A stretch of DNA of 64,000 nucleotides from Gordonia jinhuaensis (GTDB lineage: Bacteria; Actinomycetota; Actinomycetes; Mycobacteriales; Mycobacteriaceae), in NCBI RefSeq assembly GCF_014639795.1, contig NZ_BMGC01000003.1:62001-126000 (forward strand). Reading direction: 5' to 3'. The notes under the pieces are model-generated. The model saw only the letters and a program-made list of their open reading frames with translations, was not told the origin of the DNA and made no database searches. The translations under genes and the position numbers were made by a program. Below, piece by piece: positions 9,423-18,850 of the stretch (positions within the stretch are counted from its first letter, which is position 1; every line of letters starts with the position of its first letter).

Positions 9423-9485
9423 TCGGATATCCGACAGGGGCGGTCGGGTCGGCTCGGTCGGGGTGCGCCGATACAGTCGGTGCCG

Positions 9486-10394
9486 ATGACCCGCACACTC
9501 CCCGCCGCCGGTGTCGCCCGGTCCGGCGGCATGACCCGGCGGCTGCACACCCTATGGCCGTTGGACCTGGCCCGCACGCTGGCGATCCATCGGCGTGGGC
9601 GAGCCGACCCGGCCTATCGAATCCGGTCCGACGGGTCGATCTGGCGCGCCGTGCACACCCCCGACGGCGCCGGGACCATCGCGGTGAGCCGAGACGGGGA
9701 CACGGTGTCGGCCCGCGCCTGGGGTCCGGGGGCGCAGTGGTTGTTGGAGTCGATGCCCGCATTGATCGGCGCGCATGACGACCCCGGGGGACTCGTCCCG
9801 CGCGACCGGATCGTCGCATCGCTGGTCGCGCGCGCGACGGGTGTGCGGATCGGCCGCAGTGACCGGGTGTGGGAGGCGCTGGCGCCGGCGGTCCTCGAGC
9901 AGAAGGTGCTCGGCGCCGAGGCGTGGCGGGCGTGGCGCCATCTGCTGATGAGATTCGGTGAGGTCGCCCCGGGCGCCCCTGACATGCGGGTGCCACCCGA
10001 GCAGCGTAGGTGGCGTGAGATCCCCAGCTGGGAGTGGCATCGCAGCGGCGCCGAACCTGTTCGGATGCGCACGATCTGGGGTGCCACCGCGATGAATGTC
10101 GAGAAGCATCACGACCATCTGACGCTGTTGCGCGGGGTGGGCCCGTGGACCGAGGCCGAGACGCGCGCCCGCGCCGTCGGCGACGTCGACGCGGTGCCGG
10201 TGGGCGACTACCACATCCCCTCGATGGTGGGTACCACGCTCATCGGTGAGCCCGTCGACGACGACGGGATGCTCGAACTACTCGAACCGTATGCGGGACA
10301 GCGGTATCGGGTGATCAGGCTGATCATCCTCGGGGGTGCGCGGTCGCCGCGGCGCGGACCCCGACTGGCGATGCGCGACTACCGGTCGTTCTGA
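9486..10394 (+). CDS. HhH-GPD-type DNA glycosylase (AlkA/3-methyladenine glycosylase 2 family)
   Basis: About 302 residues resembling the actinobacterial 3-methyladenine DNA glycosylase 2 family, which removes alkylated bases. A helix-hairpin-helix-like stretch (LLRGVGPWTEAETRARAVGD) is followed by the segment AVPVGDYHIP, where HhH-GPD enzymes carry the catalytic aspartate; here the Asp of VGDYH fits. The region EQKVLGAEAWRAWRHLL corresponds to the E-Q-Q-V helix of the family. The ATG at 9486 follows TACAGT (9472-9477) by 8 nt, suggesting a leaderless message; GTG 9480 is the alternative. No partner gene for DNA repair is adjacent. Confidence 0.75.
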   Translation: MTRTLPAAGVARSGGMTRRLHTLWPLDLARTLAIHRRGRADPAYRIRSDGSIWRAVHTPDGAGTIAVSRDGDTVSARAWGPGAQWLLESMPALIGAHDDPGGLVPRDRIVASLVARATGVRIGRSDRVWEALAPAVLEQKVLGAEAWRAWRHLLMRFGEVAPGAPDMRVPPEQRRWREIPSWEWHRSGAEPVRMRTIWGATAMNVEKHHDHLTLLRGVGPWTEAETRARAVGDVDAVPVGDYHIPSMVGTTLIGEPVDDDGMLELLEPYAGQRYRVIRLIILGGARSPRRGPRLAMRDYRSF

Positions 10395-10479
10395 GCAGTT
10401 CGCCGGAACCGGGTCATGTCGGCCCGCGCGCGCGTGATCGCGCGGTAGGGTGAGCGGTGTACTGGTGCCGGGATGAACG

Positions 10480-11319
10480 GTGAGTGTCGTGCGAATTGGT
10501 GTCGCGCTGGCGCTGACCCTGCTCGCCTGGGTCGGCGTGCTGGTGACTGTTCCGTCGATGTGGTTGTCCCGCAACGTCGTCGACGAGTCCGGCTATGTCT
10601 CACTCGCCCGTTCGGCGGGTGCCGATGACCACGTCCGCGCAGCGATGACCGGAGATCTCACCGGGATCACGCTCGGGTTGGCCGCTCGTCAGAACGTCTC
10701 GGTGCCCGCACCACTGGTCCGACAGGCGGTGGCCGTATACACCCGAAGTGACCGATTCCCCGATGATTTCGCGGCGGCCAACCGCGCCGGCCACAGGTGG
10801 CTGTTCACCGACAAGGTCTCTGGTCGTGAGGTCGACGGGGAGTGGGTGATCGATGTCGCGCCGATGCTGCGCAGCCTCGACCTGCGGCTGATCCCGATCG
10901 CGGTACCCGACACGGTGCAGATCCGGATCGGCGACGAGTACCGCGCGGTGAGTCCCGGCTATCTGCACGAGCGGGGACAGTGGGTGACGCGGATCAGCTG
11001 GATCGCGCTGGCGGTCAGCATCGTCGCGGGGATCGGTGTGGTGGTGCTGGTGCGGGCGAGGCTGCTGGCGCTCGCAGCACTGGGGTGTGCGGTGCTGCTC
11101 GACGCGGGGATCCTCTGGGTGGCCGCCCGGGCGGGCAAGAACATCGCGACCGATCACGTCGACAACGGTCTGCCTGGCGTGCAGGCGACGGTGAGGGCGG
11201 CGATCGAGGTGATCTACCAGTCGGTGATGACCTCGGTGGCGATCACCGCGATCGTGGGAGCGGTGATCGCTCTCGCCTGCGGTGGCGCCCATCTCTACTC
11301 CTCACGCGACTCGTCGTGA
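10480..11319 (+). CDS. Hypothetical membrane protein
   Basis: A 279-residue protein of unknown function. It has an N-terminal hydrophobic helix (about residues 8-28), a polar extracellular-like region of about 130 residues, two close hydrophobic helices near residues 170-215, and a final one near 245-270. The topology suggests an envelope protein with one exposed domain. The start is taken at a GTG (10480); an SD-like sequence is weak. No conserved domain could be recognised. It follows the glycosylase gene by 85 bp on the same strand, with no evidence that they share a function. Confidence 0.65.
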   Translation: MSVVRIGVALALTLLAWVGVLVTVPSMWLSRNVVDESGYVSLARSAGADDHVRAAMTGDLTGITLGLAARQNVSVPAPLVRQAVAVYTRSDRFPDDFAAANRAGHRWLFTDKVSGREVDGEWVIDVAPMLRSLDLRLIPIAVPDTVQIRIGDEYRAVSPGYLHERGQWVTRISWIALAVSIVAGIGVVVLVRARLLALAALGCAVLLDAGILWVAARAGKNIATDHVDNGLPGVQATVRAAIEVIYQSVMTSVAITAIVGAVIALACGGAHLYSSRDSS

Positions 11320-11407
11320 CGACACGCGGCCGGAGCCGGGTGAGCTGATGACGGCAGTGAGGCGATGACGGCAGTGAGGTGATGAGAGCGGCGAGATGGC
11401 CGCGAGG

Positions 11408-12283
11408 TCAGTCGTCGGTGTACTTGTCGCGCACGATCATCAGCGGACACTGCGCCGAGTAGAGCAGTGACTGGCTGGTGGACCCCAGCAGCATCCCGGT
11501 GAAACCGCCGCGGCCGCGGCTGCCGACCACCAGCAGGTCGCAGTCGCCCGAGGCCTTGCCCAGTGCGGACTCAGGGGAATCCTCCACCAGCCGAGAGGTG
11601 ACCCGGGGCGCGGCGATCGTGGTGGAGATCAGTGAGGCCACGATGTCGTCGAGGCGGCTCTGCACAGCCTGTCGCGCCTGCGCGTACCGCTCGTCGGCCG
11701 AATCGAGCCCGCGAGCATCCCAGGCGTAGACGATGTCGAGGGTGGCCTCCCGTGACGCGGCCTCATCGGCGGCGATCTCGAGTGCCTTCAACGACAGCGG
11801 GGAGCCGTCCACGCCGACCGTCACCAGACCCACTCGCGGACGGGACACATGTTCGCGGATCACCACCACGGGGCAGCGGGCATGTGTGGCAACGGCACTG
11901 GTCACCGAGCCGAGCAGCCCCGATGCGAGGCGTCCGGAACTCGGCGCACCGACCACGAGCAGTGATGCGCGATCCGACGCGCTCAGCAGGGCACTGCGCG
12001 CCCCGCCCTCGACCAGCCGGGTGCGCACCTCGATGTCGGCGCTGTCGGTCTCGCGGACCACCGAATCGGCCTGGTCGAGAATGTGTTCGCAGTATTCGCG
12101 TCCGGCGTCGTAGTAGACCTCGGGGACGGCGTAGGCGGCCAGTGCCGGTGCAACGGGTTCGGCGGCGGCGACGAGAACCAGTGGCACGTCGTGGAGCTGT
12201 GCGTTGTGGGCGGCCCACCGCACTGCCTCGGTGGAGGCCGAAGTCCCGTCGACTCCGACGGCAATGGGCTTGGAGTACTTCAT
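11408..12283 (-). CDS. Tandem-domain universal stress protein
   Basis: A 291-residue cytoplasmic protein built of two UspA domains. Domain 1 begins GVDGTSAS and ends with the ATP-binding pattern GAPSSGRLASGLLGS; domain 2 begins GVDGSP and ends GSRGRGGFTGMLLGS. Both keep the G-2x-G-9x-G-S pattern of ATP-binding Usp proteins. Such proteins are induced in hypoxia or stationary phase in mycobacteria, where DosR often controls them; I see no clear DosR box here. The ATG lies 6 nt after CACAAT, a candidate -10, so the message may be leaderless. Confidence 0.9.
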   Translation of the reverse strand: MKYSKPIAVGVDGTSASTEAVRWAAHNAQLHDVPLVLVAAAEPVAPALAAYAVPEVYYDAGREYCEHILDQADSVVRETDSADIEVRTRLVEGGARSALLSASDRASLLVVGAPSSGRLASGLLGSVTSAVATHARCPVVVIREHVSRPRVGLVTVGVDGSPLSLKALEIAADEAASREATLDIVYAWDARGLDSADERYAQARQAVQSRLDDIVASLISTTIAAPRVTSRLVEDSPESALGKASGDCDLLVVGSRGRGGFTGMLLGSTSQSLLYSAQCPLMIVRDKYTDD

Positions 12284-12332
12284 GACTTGATTGTGCGCCG
12301 CAAACCGCCCGTGGACAGTGGGCCATTGGTCC

Positions 12333-12860
12333 TCATCTGTCGGGCTGGATCCGCAGCGTGTCGATCGTGGTTGCCAGACCGTCGTATTGGGTCACCAGCA
12401 GGACGAATGAGACCAGCTCGGCGGGATCGAGATGGCGTGCCAGCGCCGACCAGGCGACATCGCTGACATCGCGGTCGGCGACCATCTCGTCGACCGCACG
12501 CAGGATCGCTCGCTCTCGGTCACCCCAGCCGGCCTCGGGTCCCTCCTCGATGCGCAGCCGCTGGGCATCGTCGATGCCGGCTCGCTTGCTGATCCTGCTG
12601 TGATGGCCGTATTCGTAGGCGTTGCGGCGCAGGTGCGCCACGCGCAGGATGACCATCTCACTGTCGCGGCGGCTGAGTTTCCCGAAGGGCATCAGTCGTG
12701 AGGAGTAGTAGAGCCAGGCGCGGAACAGCCCGCGTGAACGGCCCAGCGTCGAGAACAGATGCATGTCGCGGGCGCCGATCACCCGTGCCGCGACCGCCGC
12801 GATCGCGGCGTTGATCGGTCCGAGTGAGCGCAGGGTCCCGGGTTCGACACGTGCTGGCAT
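12333..12860 (-). CDS. Carboxymuconolactone decarboxylase (CMD) family protein
   Basis: About 175 residues of the CMD/AhpD-like fold. The segment LSRRDSEMVILRVAHLRRNAYEYGHHSRI corresponds to the family core, but the usual C-x-x-C is replaced by R-N-A-Y-E-Y, so an AhpD-type peroxidase role is unlikely. The ATG at 12860 is preferred over GTG 12866 because TACCGT (12872-12867) ends 6 nt before it. A gene of this type (Rv0464c, from memory) lies in the same place beside ramB in M. tuberculosis. The biochemical role is unknown. Confidence 0.8.
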   Translation of the reverse strand: MPARVEPGTLRSLGPINAAIAAVAARVIGARDMHLFSTLGRSRGLFRAWLYYSSRLMPFGKLSRRDSEMVILRVAHLRRNAYEYGHHSRISKRAGIDDAQRLRIEEGPEAGWGDRERAILRAVDEMVADRDVSDVAWSALARHLDPAELVSFVLLVTQYDGLATTIDTLRIQPDR

Positions 12861-12938
12861 GGCCACACGGTAACCGAGTGCGGTGGTGCCGGGCGCCAGA
12901 ATGCGGGCCGCATGAGACGGCCGGATCGTCGGAGTCGT

Positions 12939-14387
12939 TCACGTGCCGCAGGTCGACGGCGCGGGGAGCCCCTGTAACCGATCGTCGATCCAGCTGATCG
13001 CACCGGGGAAGCCCAACACCGAGGTGGTGAAGTGCTCGCCGAACATCGCCCGGTAATCCACCCGCACACCCAGCGCGCACTGCGCGCGGGCGAGGTCGAG
13101 CGCGCCGACCGCAGGGATCCACCACTCCTGCTGTCCCTGATAGATGTAGAGCGGGGTGCCCGAGCGTCCGCTGGTGAGGTCGGCGAGGGCGAAGATCTGC
13201 TGCGCCTGCACACTGTGGAAGGGGTCGGGCACACGTGACATCATCTGCATCGGAAGGAAACTCGCCCCCATCGCGGTCAGCGGAGTCGAGCACAGGTTCT
13301 TGATCGGTGAGGTGGCCAGCCACCGCGCGAGGTTGTTCATCATCGGCGGCAGTCCGGGATTCTCGCGTGCGATACCCAACGTCGCGGCATGCAGCAGACC
13401 CGTGCCCAGATTCGCATTCATCGAGCCCACCAGCATGCGGAAGTCAGCGGGCACGCCGCCGATCGCGGCGCCGACCAGACGTGAACGCAATTCGGGCGCA
13501 TAGGAATCCACGGCATCGGCGGCGGCCCGGGTGGCGATGGCGCCGCCGGAGTAGCCGGTCATCGCCACGCGCGACCCGGCGAGTTCGGCCGGGTCGAATG
13601 CCGTTGCCGCTCTGATCGCGTCGAGGATGATGTGCCCGGCGATCTGCGGTGCGGCGTAGGCCATCCGCGGGCCCTCGTGATCGGGGATGATCACCGCATA
13701 TCCGCGCAGCGCGGCGAGCTGGGTGGTGGGCGGTAGGAACTCGGTGTTCAGGTCGTCGAAGGAAAAGCCTCGGGCCAGGCGGTATCCCGGCGTGCAGGTG
13801 GTGCCGAGGGAATCGATGGCCAGATTGTTGACCACCACGGGCCGACGGCCCTGCGAGGGCAGAGCCGTACGCGGCATGACCACGGTGGCCGTCGCGATGG
13901 TCGGGTGGCCGGTGGAATCGGTGGAGCGGAACTTGAGCTGGCGCACCCATCGGACGGGTGCGAGGACGATCGACGAGGCCGTGGCCGTCACATCCCGGTG
14001 CGCGATCAGCGCACCGGGCGCCAGTCGCGCGAGATCGCGCGGCGAGTCGTCGAAGAACGGGTCACCGGTCGGGCTGGGGAACAGTGATGCCGTGGCCGGC
14101 GGAGGCGGTATGACCGAGTCGATCAGCTCTGGCACTGCCGACGGAATCGGTTGGTACTGAGGGGGTTCGGCATGTAGTGGTTCGGCGGTGGCCGGTGGCG
14201 GAAGTATCGTGGGCGCGGCGAACGCCGTGGTGAGGGCTGTGGTGGCCAGGATGATCGACGCCAGCATCGCCGCCGTACCCGGTCGGACTCCGGTACCCGG
14301 TCGGACTCCGGTACCCAGTCGGACTTCGGTACCCGGTCGGACTCTGGTACCACGTTGGGCTCTGGTGATCAGTCGCCATCGACGCAT
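12939..14387 (-). CDS. Secreted lipase (LIP-type triacylglycerol lipase family)
   Basis: A 482-residue exported alpha/beta-hydrolase of the actinobacterial/fungal secretory lipase family. The nucleophile elbow is GYSGGA; an acid and a histidine follow in the C-terminal half (YQGQQEWWIP and FGEHF regions). The signal peptide is unusual: between the start and the hydrophobic stretch there are four six-residue R-x-G-T-x-V repeats. The start at 14387 is chosen because GAGGTG lies 5-10 nt upstream; a longer frame back to 14513 lacks such a site. The protein probably acts outside the cytoplasmic membrane on esters or lipids. It has no operon partner. Confidence 0.85.
   Translation of the reverse strand: MRRWRLITRAQRGTRVRPGTEVRLGTGVRPGTGVRPGTAAMLASIILATTALTTAFAAPTILPPPATAEPLHAEPPQYQPIPSAVPELIDSVIPPPPATASLFPSPTGDPFFDDSPRDLARLAPGALIAHRDVTATASSIVLAPVRWVRQLKFRSTDSTGHPTIATATVVMPRTALPSQGRRPVVVNNLAIDSLGTTCTPGYRLARGFSFDDLNTEFLPPTTQLAALRGYAVIIPDHEGPRMAYAAPQIAGHIILDAIRAATAFDPAELAGSRVAMTGYSGGAIATRAAADAVDSYAPELRSRLVGAAIGGVPADFRMLVGSMNANLGTGLLHAATLGIARENPGLPPMMNNLARWLATSPIKNLCSTPLTAMGASFLPMQMMSRVPDPFHSVQAQQIFALADLTSGRSGTPLYIYQGQQEWWIPAVGALDLARAQCALGVRVDYRAMFGEHFTTSVLGFPGAISWIDDRLQGLPAPSTCGT
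14275..14364. repeat. 18-bp tandem repeat in the lipase signal-peptide region
   Basis: Four copies of an 18-bp unit (GTACCCGGTCGGACTCCG and variants, 14275-14346) plus a degenerate fifth copy. On the minus strand they encode repeated R-P-G-T-G/E-V in the n-region of the lipase signal peptide. The copies are in frame. Confidence 0.9.
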
Positions 14388-14570
14388 GGACGCACCTCGT
14401 TGTGCGGTGGACGCGGCGCGGCGACTCTCGAGTGACCAGACCCGACCCGTCTCGTCCGTGGTTGTCGCTTCCGCACCGACCGTAACACCGATGCGGTGAC
14501 CTGCATCACGCATTCGCCGGTGTGGATTGGCCGATGCGGATTACAGGTGTGTCGCGGTGCCCGATCGGCC

Positions 14571-15983
14571 TCAGTTCTGAGTCAGATAGGGCGAGATGGT
14601 GCTGCGGTGCTCGTCGACGTCGAGTGCGGCGCCCAGCGGGGGGAACGCGCGTTGTGGGCAGTTCTGCCGTTCGCACACACGGCAACCCGCGCCGATGGGC
14701 ACCACATGCGCCTGCGGTCCGATCTCGAGACCGTCGGAGTAGACGAGGCGTCCGGCATGGCGCAGCTCGCAGCCCAGACCCAGCGCGAATGTCTTACCGG
14801 GCTGTCCGTATCGTGCGGCACGGGTCTCCACCGTGCGCGCCACCCACAGGTAGGCGCGACCGTCGGGCATCTGGGCGATCTGGGTCGATATCTTGCCCGG
14901 CGATCCGAACGTCTCGTACACATTCCACAGCGGACAGGTGCCGCCACTGGAGGAGAAGTGGAATCCGGTGGCCGACTGACGCTTCGACATGTTCCCAGCG
15001 CGGTCGATGCGCACGAAGGTGAACGGGACACCGCGCAGATTCGGGCGCTGCAACGTCGACAGGCGGTGGCAGATCGTCTCGTAGGACACCGAGTAGAAGG
15101 CCGACAGCCGCTCGATGTCGTAGCGGAAATCCTCTGCCGCCCCGTGGAATTGCGAGTAGGGCAGAACTGCTGCGGCCGCGTAGTAGTTCGCCAGGCCGTG
15201 GCGGGCGAGGGTGCGGGCCTCGTCGCTGGTGAAATTGCCCTCGTCGACGAGTCCGTCGATGAGGTCGCCACATTCGAGATAAGACAATTCGGCCGCCAGT
15301 CGGAACACCCGCTGTCCGGAGGACAGATGCCGGGAGATCTCCAGCCGTCGGGTCTGCGGGTCGAATTGATGCAGCACGGTGTCACCCATGTCGACGCGGC
15401 GCACCACCGTGATGCCGTGGACCGTCTCGAGTCGGTTCTGGATCTCAGCGCGGATGTCGGCATTGTGCATACGCATGCGCGTAGTGAGATCTTCTGCGGC
15501 CGTGTCGAGTTCGTGGATGTAGTTCTGGCGTTGGTAGAAGAAGTCGCGGACCTCCTCATGCGGAGCGGTGATCGACCCGCGCATGCTGCCGTCGGTGCGA
15601 CCGTCGGTGGCGGCGGCGAGCTGGTCGGCGGCGATCCGGTAGCGCTGATGGAGGTTGACCATTGCACGCGCCAGTGCCGGGTGGGTGTCGACGAGTTCGC
15701 CGATCTCGCGGCTGTCGATCCCGGTGGCCACGTCGTCGTCCATGAGCACCTCGCGCACCTCGGCGATCAGTCGCGCGTTCTCCTGGCTGGAGAAGAAGTC
15801 GGCGTCGACCCCGAACACCTCGGACACCCGCAGCAGGACCGGCACGGTCAGCGGCCGCGAATCGCGCTCGATCTGGTTGAGATAGGACGGCGAGATCTCG
15901 AGTGTCTGGGCAAGTGCCACCTGCGACATACCGCGCTCGGTCCGCAGCTGCCGCAGACGGGCTCCCGCATAGGTCTTCGCCAT
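14571..15983 (-). CDS. ramB: RamB, regulator of acetate metabolism (XRE/ImmA-type)
   Basis: A 470-residue regulator with an N-terminal XRE helix-turn-helix (residues 8-62, LRQLRTERGMSQVALAQ), a middle IrrE/ImmA-like domain and a C-terminal domain ending in the cysteine motif CRVCERQNCPQRAFPP characteristic of ScfR/RamB short-chain-fatty-acyl regulators. RamB represses or tunes isocitrate lyase and other acetate genes in Corynebacterium and Mycobacterium. Here it is divergent from aceA, as in M. tuberculosis (Rv0465c/Rv0467). The ATG has GGAGG 7 nt upstream. A perfect Crp/GlxR-type palindrome 20 bp upstream suggests cAMP control. Confidence 0.92.
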   Translation of the reverse strand: MAKTYAGARLRQLRTERGMSQVALAQTLEISPSYLNQIERDSRPLTVPVLLRVSEVFGVDADFFSSQENARLIAEVREVLMDDDVATGIDSREIGELVDTHPALARAMVNLHQRYRIAADQLAAATDGRTDGSMRGSITAPHEEVRDFFYQRQNYIHELDTAAEDLTTRMRMHNADIRAEIQNRLETVHGITVVRRVDMGDTVLHQFDPQTRRLEISRHLSSGQRVFRLAAELSYLECGDLIDGLVDEGNFTSDEARTLARHGLANYYAAAAVLPYSQFHGAAEDFRYDIERLSAFYSVSYETICHRLSTLQRPNLRGVPFTFVRIDRAGNMSKRQSATGFHFSSSGGTCPLWNVYETFGSPGKISTQIAQMPDGRAYLWVARTVETRAARYGQPGKTFALGLGCELRHAGRLVYSDGLEIGPQAHVVPIGAGCRVCERQNCPQRAFPPLGAALDVDEHRSTISPYLTQN

Positions 15984-16002
15984 CAGTGCAGCCTCCGCTT
16001 CA

Positions 16003-16018
16003 TGTGATTGCAGTCACA
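16003..16018. promoter_or_regulatory. Crp/GlxR-type binding site upstream of ramB
   Basis: TGTGATTGCAGTCACA is a perfect TGTGA-N6-TCACA palindrome 20 bp in front of the ramB start codon. It fits the GlxR (Corynebacterium) and Crp (Mycobacterium) consensus. In Corynebacterium GlxR is known to control ramB and aceB-type genes. Confidence 0.8.
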
Positions 16019-16163
16019 AAATCGCGCCATTGGGGTGTGGAAGTCGACATCTGTACCGCGTGTGTGGCGCCACGGTCGCGCCGGTCGCCCGTCAGAACTT
16101 GCAGTACGGACGTACTTTTTGGGCGTCAGGCGGTCCGGGTTCACACATCCGATCTTCGCAAGA

Positions 16164-16183
16164 TTTGCAAAATGGCGCAAAAA
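16164..16183. promoter_or_regulatory. RamB-like operator in the ramB-aceA intergenic region
   Basis: AGATTTGCAAAATGGCGCAAAA (from 16161) contains TTTGCAAA at 16164-16171 and a second GCAAAAA at 16177-16183. The RamB consensus, as I recall it, is AA(A/G)ACTTTGCAAA. The 347-bp ramB-aceA region (15984-16330) also contains the Crp-type site and a leader with CTTGCGAAAAG at 16274-16284; it holds no gene. Confidence 0.6.
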
Positions 16184-16330
16184 GATGGCTCGGATTTACA
16201 CCTGAGGGCGGGTGGACCTGCGGGTTTGGTGTGTGGCACCCTGTGTGCAGGCAATGCCTGAGGAGACTGTCGCCTTGCGAAAAGTGCGACAGCCGGGGAC
16301 GTGAGAACCAACGAAAGAGAAGTGGCGAAC

Positions 16331-17617
16331 ATGAGCACGGTCGGACAGCCGAGGACCCCTGCTGAGATCCAGAAGGATTGGGACACCAATCCGCGCTGGA
16401 AAAACGTCAAGCGTGACTACACCGCTGAGCAGGTGGCCGAGCTCCAGGGCTCCGTCATCGAGGAGTACACCCTCGCCCGTCGCGGCGCAGAGCTCCTGTG
16501 GGAGGGCGTCAACAGCGACAACTACATCAACGCACTCGGTGCGCTGACCGGCAACCAGGCCGTGCAGCAGGTGCGCGCCGGACTCAAGGCCATCTACCTG
16601 TCGGGCTGGCAGGTCGCCGGCGACGCCAACCTCTCGGGCAACACCTACCCCGACCAGTCGCTGTACCCGGCCAACTCGGTTCCGGCCGTGGTGCGTCGCA
16701 TCAACAACGCCATGATGCGCGCCGACGAGATCGCCCGCGTCGAGGGTGACAAGTCGGTCGACAACTGGGTCGTGCCGATCGTGGCCGACGGTGAGGCCGG
16801 CTTCGGCGGCGCCCTCAACGTCTACGAGCTGCAGAAGTCGATGATCCAGGCCGGCGCCGCCGGTACCCACTGGGAGGATCAGCTGGCCTCGGAGAAGAAG
16901 TGCGGCCACCTCGGTGGCAAGGTGCTCATCCCCACCCAGCAGCACATCCGCACCCTGACCTCGGCCCGTCTGGCCGCCGACGTCGCCAACACCCCGACCG
17001 TGGTCGTGGCCCGTACCGACGCCGAGGCCGCCACCCTGATCACCTCCGATGTCGATGAGCGCGACAAGCCGTTCATCACCGGTGAGCGCACCGCCGAGGG
17101 CTTCTACAACGTGCAGAAGGGCATCGAGCCCTGCATCGCGCGCGCCAAGGCCTACGCACCGTACGCCGACCTGATCTGGATGGAGACCGGCAAGCCCGAT
17201 CTCGAGCTGGCCCGTCAGTTCGCCGAGGCAGTCAAGGCCGAGTACCCCGACCAGCTGCTGGCCTACAACTGCTCGCCGTCGTTTAACTGGAAGCAGCACC
17301 TCGACGACGCGACCATCGCGAAGTTCCAGAACGAGCTCGGCGCGATGGGCTTCAAGTTCCAGTTCATCACGCTGGCCGGCTTCCACGCCCTCAACTACTC
17401 GATGTTCGACCTGGCTTACGGCTACGCCCGCGAGCAGATGGCCGCTTACGTCGACCTGCAGGAGCGCGAGTTCGCTGCCGAGGCACGCGGATACACCGCC
17501 ACCAAGCACCAGCGTGAGGTCGGTGCGGGCTACTTCGACCGCATCGCCACCACCGTTGACCCCAACAGCTCCACCACGGCGCTCAAGGGCTCGACCGAAG
17601 AGGGCCAGTTCCACTGA
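16331..17617 (+). CDS. aceA: Isocitrate lyase
   Basis: A 428-residue isocitrate lyase of the short actinobacterial class (Icl1). It splits isocitrate to succinate and glyoxylate, the first step of the glyoxylate shunt for growth on acetate and fatty acids; the same enzyme acts as methylisocitrate lyase in mycobacteria. The catalytic loop KKCGH (Cys191) and the metal-site region [10 protein letters not shown] are intact. The ATG follows an AGAGAAG ribosome site. Codon use is strongly biased to C-ending codons, as in highly expressed genes. fadB2 follows downstream, which fits a role in fat catabolism. Control by RamB and Crp/GlxR is inferred from sites upstream. Confidence 0.97.
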   Translation: MSTVGQPRTPAEIQKDWDTNPRWKNVKRDYTAEQVAELQGSVIEEYTLARRGAELLWEGVNSDNYINALGALTGNQAVQQVRAGLKAIYLSGWQVAGDANLSGNTYPDQSLYPANSVPAVVRRINNAMMRADEIARVEGDKSVDNWVVPIVADGEAGFGGALNVYELQKSMIQAGAAGTHWEDQLASEKKCGHLGGKVLIPTQQHIRTLTSARLAADVANTPTVVVARTDAEAATLITSDVDERDKPFITGERTAEGFYNVQKGIEPCIARAKAYAPYADLIWMETGKPDLELARQFAEAVKAEYPDQLLAYNCSPSFNWKQHLDDATIAKFQNELGAMGFKFQFITLAGFHALNYSMFDLAYGYAREQMAAYVDLQEREFAAEARGYTATKHQREVGAGYFDRIATTVDPNSSTTALKGSTEEGQFH

Positions 17618-17682
17618 GCCCCGTTGTGTGACAGCGCCGCTCGTCTGATCACGATCGTGCGCTGATCACCGCCGGAAACGAA

Positions 17683-17739
17683 CGAAAAGCCGGGATGGGC
17701 ATGGATATTCATTCAGTCTCATCCTGGCTTTTCGCTTTT
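17683..17739 (+). terminator. Rho-independent terminator after aceA
   Basis: Arms CGAAAAGCCGGGATG (17683-17697) and CATCCTGGCTTTTCG (17720-17734) form a 15-bp stem with one G-U pair, followed by CTTTTC. It lies 66 bp after the aceA stop and separates it from fadB2. A further hairpin, GCGGCTCA-CA-TGAGCCGC (17853-17870), lies in the fadB2 leader. Confidence 0.85.
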
Positions 17740-17903
17740 CCCAACAGATTTCCCACTAGACTTCTGGGCGCGACACCGGTCGACCCGCCTCGCGATATCT
17801 CGACCGATGTGCGCGATGACTCGACTTATGTCGATGTGCCCCACACCTTCCCGCGGCTCACATGAGCCGCGACCAATCATCACCAGTTCGAGGAGCTTGA
17901 GAA

Positions 17904-18782
17904 ATGGCGAGCGAGAAAATCACGAGGGTCGGGGTCATCGGCGCCGGCCAGATGGGGGCGGGCATCGCCGAGGTCTGCGCCCGTGCGCACACCGATGTGC
18001 TTGTCTACGAAGCGACCCGTGAGCTCGCTGCCGCCGGACGGGCACGCATCCTGCGGTCGCTCGATCGCGGTGTCAGCAGCGGCAAGCTCACCGAGCGTGA
18101 ACGCGAACAGGCCTCGTGGCGACTGCGTTTCACCTCCGATCTGGGTGACTTCGCCGATCGCCAACTGGTGTGCGAGGCGATCGTCGAGGACGAAGAGGTC
18201 AAGACCGAGATCTTCCGCGCCCTCGACAAGGTGATCACCGACCCGAACGCGGTGCTCTCGTCGAACACCTCCTCCATCCCGATCATGAAGCTGGGCATGG
18301 CGACCGAACACGCCGAGCGTGTGGTGGGCATGCACTTCTTCAACCCGGTGCCCGTGCTGCCGCTGGTGGAGCTGGTCACCACGCTGATGACCTCGCCCGA
18401 GGTGGCCGAGCGTGCCGAGAACTTCGCCCACGATGTGCTCGGCAAGCAGGTGATCCGCTCGGCGGACCGCTCCGGCTTCATCGTCAACGCGCTGCTGGTG
18501 CCCTATCTGCTGTCGGGAATCCGCATGGTGGAGAGCGGATTCGCGACCGTCGAGGACATCGACAAGGGCATGGTGCTCGGTTGTGCGCACCCGATGGGTC
18601 CGCTCAAGCTCACCGACCTCGTCGGACTCGACACCGTCAAGGCGATCGCCGACAAGATGTACGAAGAGTTCAAGGAGCCGCTGTACTCGCCGCCGCCGCT
18701 GCTGCTGCGCATGGTGGAGGCCGGGCGTCTGGGCAAGAAGTCCGGACATGGCTTCTACCAGTACCCCGAGACCACGAAGTAG
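17904..18782 (+). CDS. fadB2: 3-hydroxybutyryl-CoA dehydrogenase
   Basis: A 292-residue NAD(P)-dependent 3-hydroxyacyl-CoA dehydrogenase. The N-terminal Rossmann motif GAGQMGAGIAE, the catalytic histidine in GMHFFNPVPVLPLVE and the C-terminal dimerisation part DLVGLDTVKAI are as in FadB2 (Rv0468). It interconverts acetoacetyl-CoA and 3-hydroxybutyryl-CoA in beta-oxidation or butanoate metabolism. GAGGAGCTTGAG lies just upstream of the ATG. It is transcribed separately from aceA because of the terminator in between. The next gene, a MetE-like protein, follows at 68 bp and could be co-transcribed. Confidence 0.93.
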   Translation: MASEKITRVGVIGAGQMGAGIAEVCARAHTDVLVYEATRELAAAGRARILRSLDRGVSSGKLTEREREQASWRLRFTSDLGDFADRQLVCEAIVEDEEVKTEIFRALDKVITDPNAVLSSNTSSIPIMKLGMATEHAERVVGMHFFNPVPVLPLVELVTTLMTSPEVAERAENFAHDVLGKQVIRSADRSGFIVNALLVPYLLSGIRMVESGFATVEDIDKGMVLGCAHPMGPLKLTDLVGLDTVKAIADKMYEEFKEPLYSPPPLLLRMVEAGRLGKKSGHGFYQYPETTK

Positions 18783-18850
18783 CCATCGCAGTTCATCTGG
18801 GCTGACAGCTCGTCTGGGCTGACGGCCTCGCCAGACAGGACAGGGTAGGG

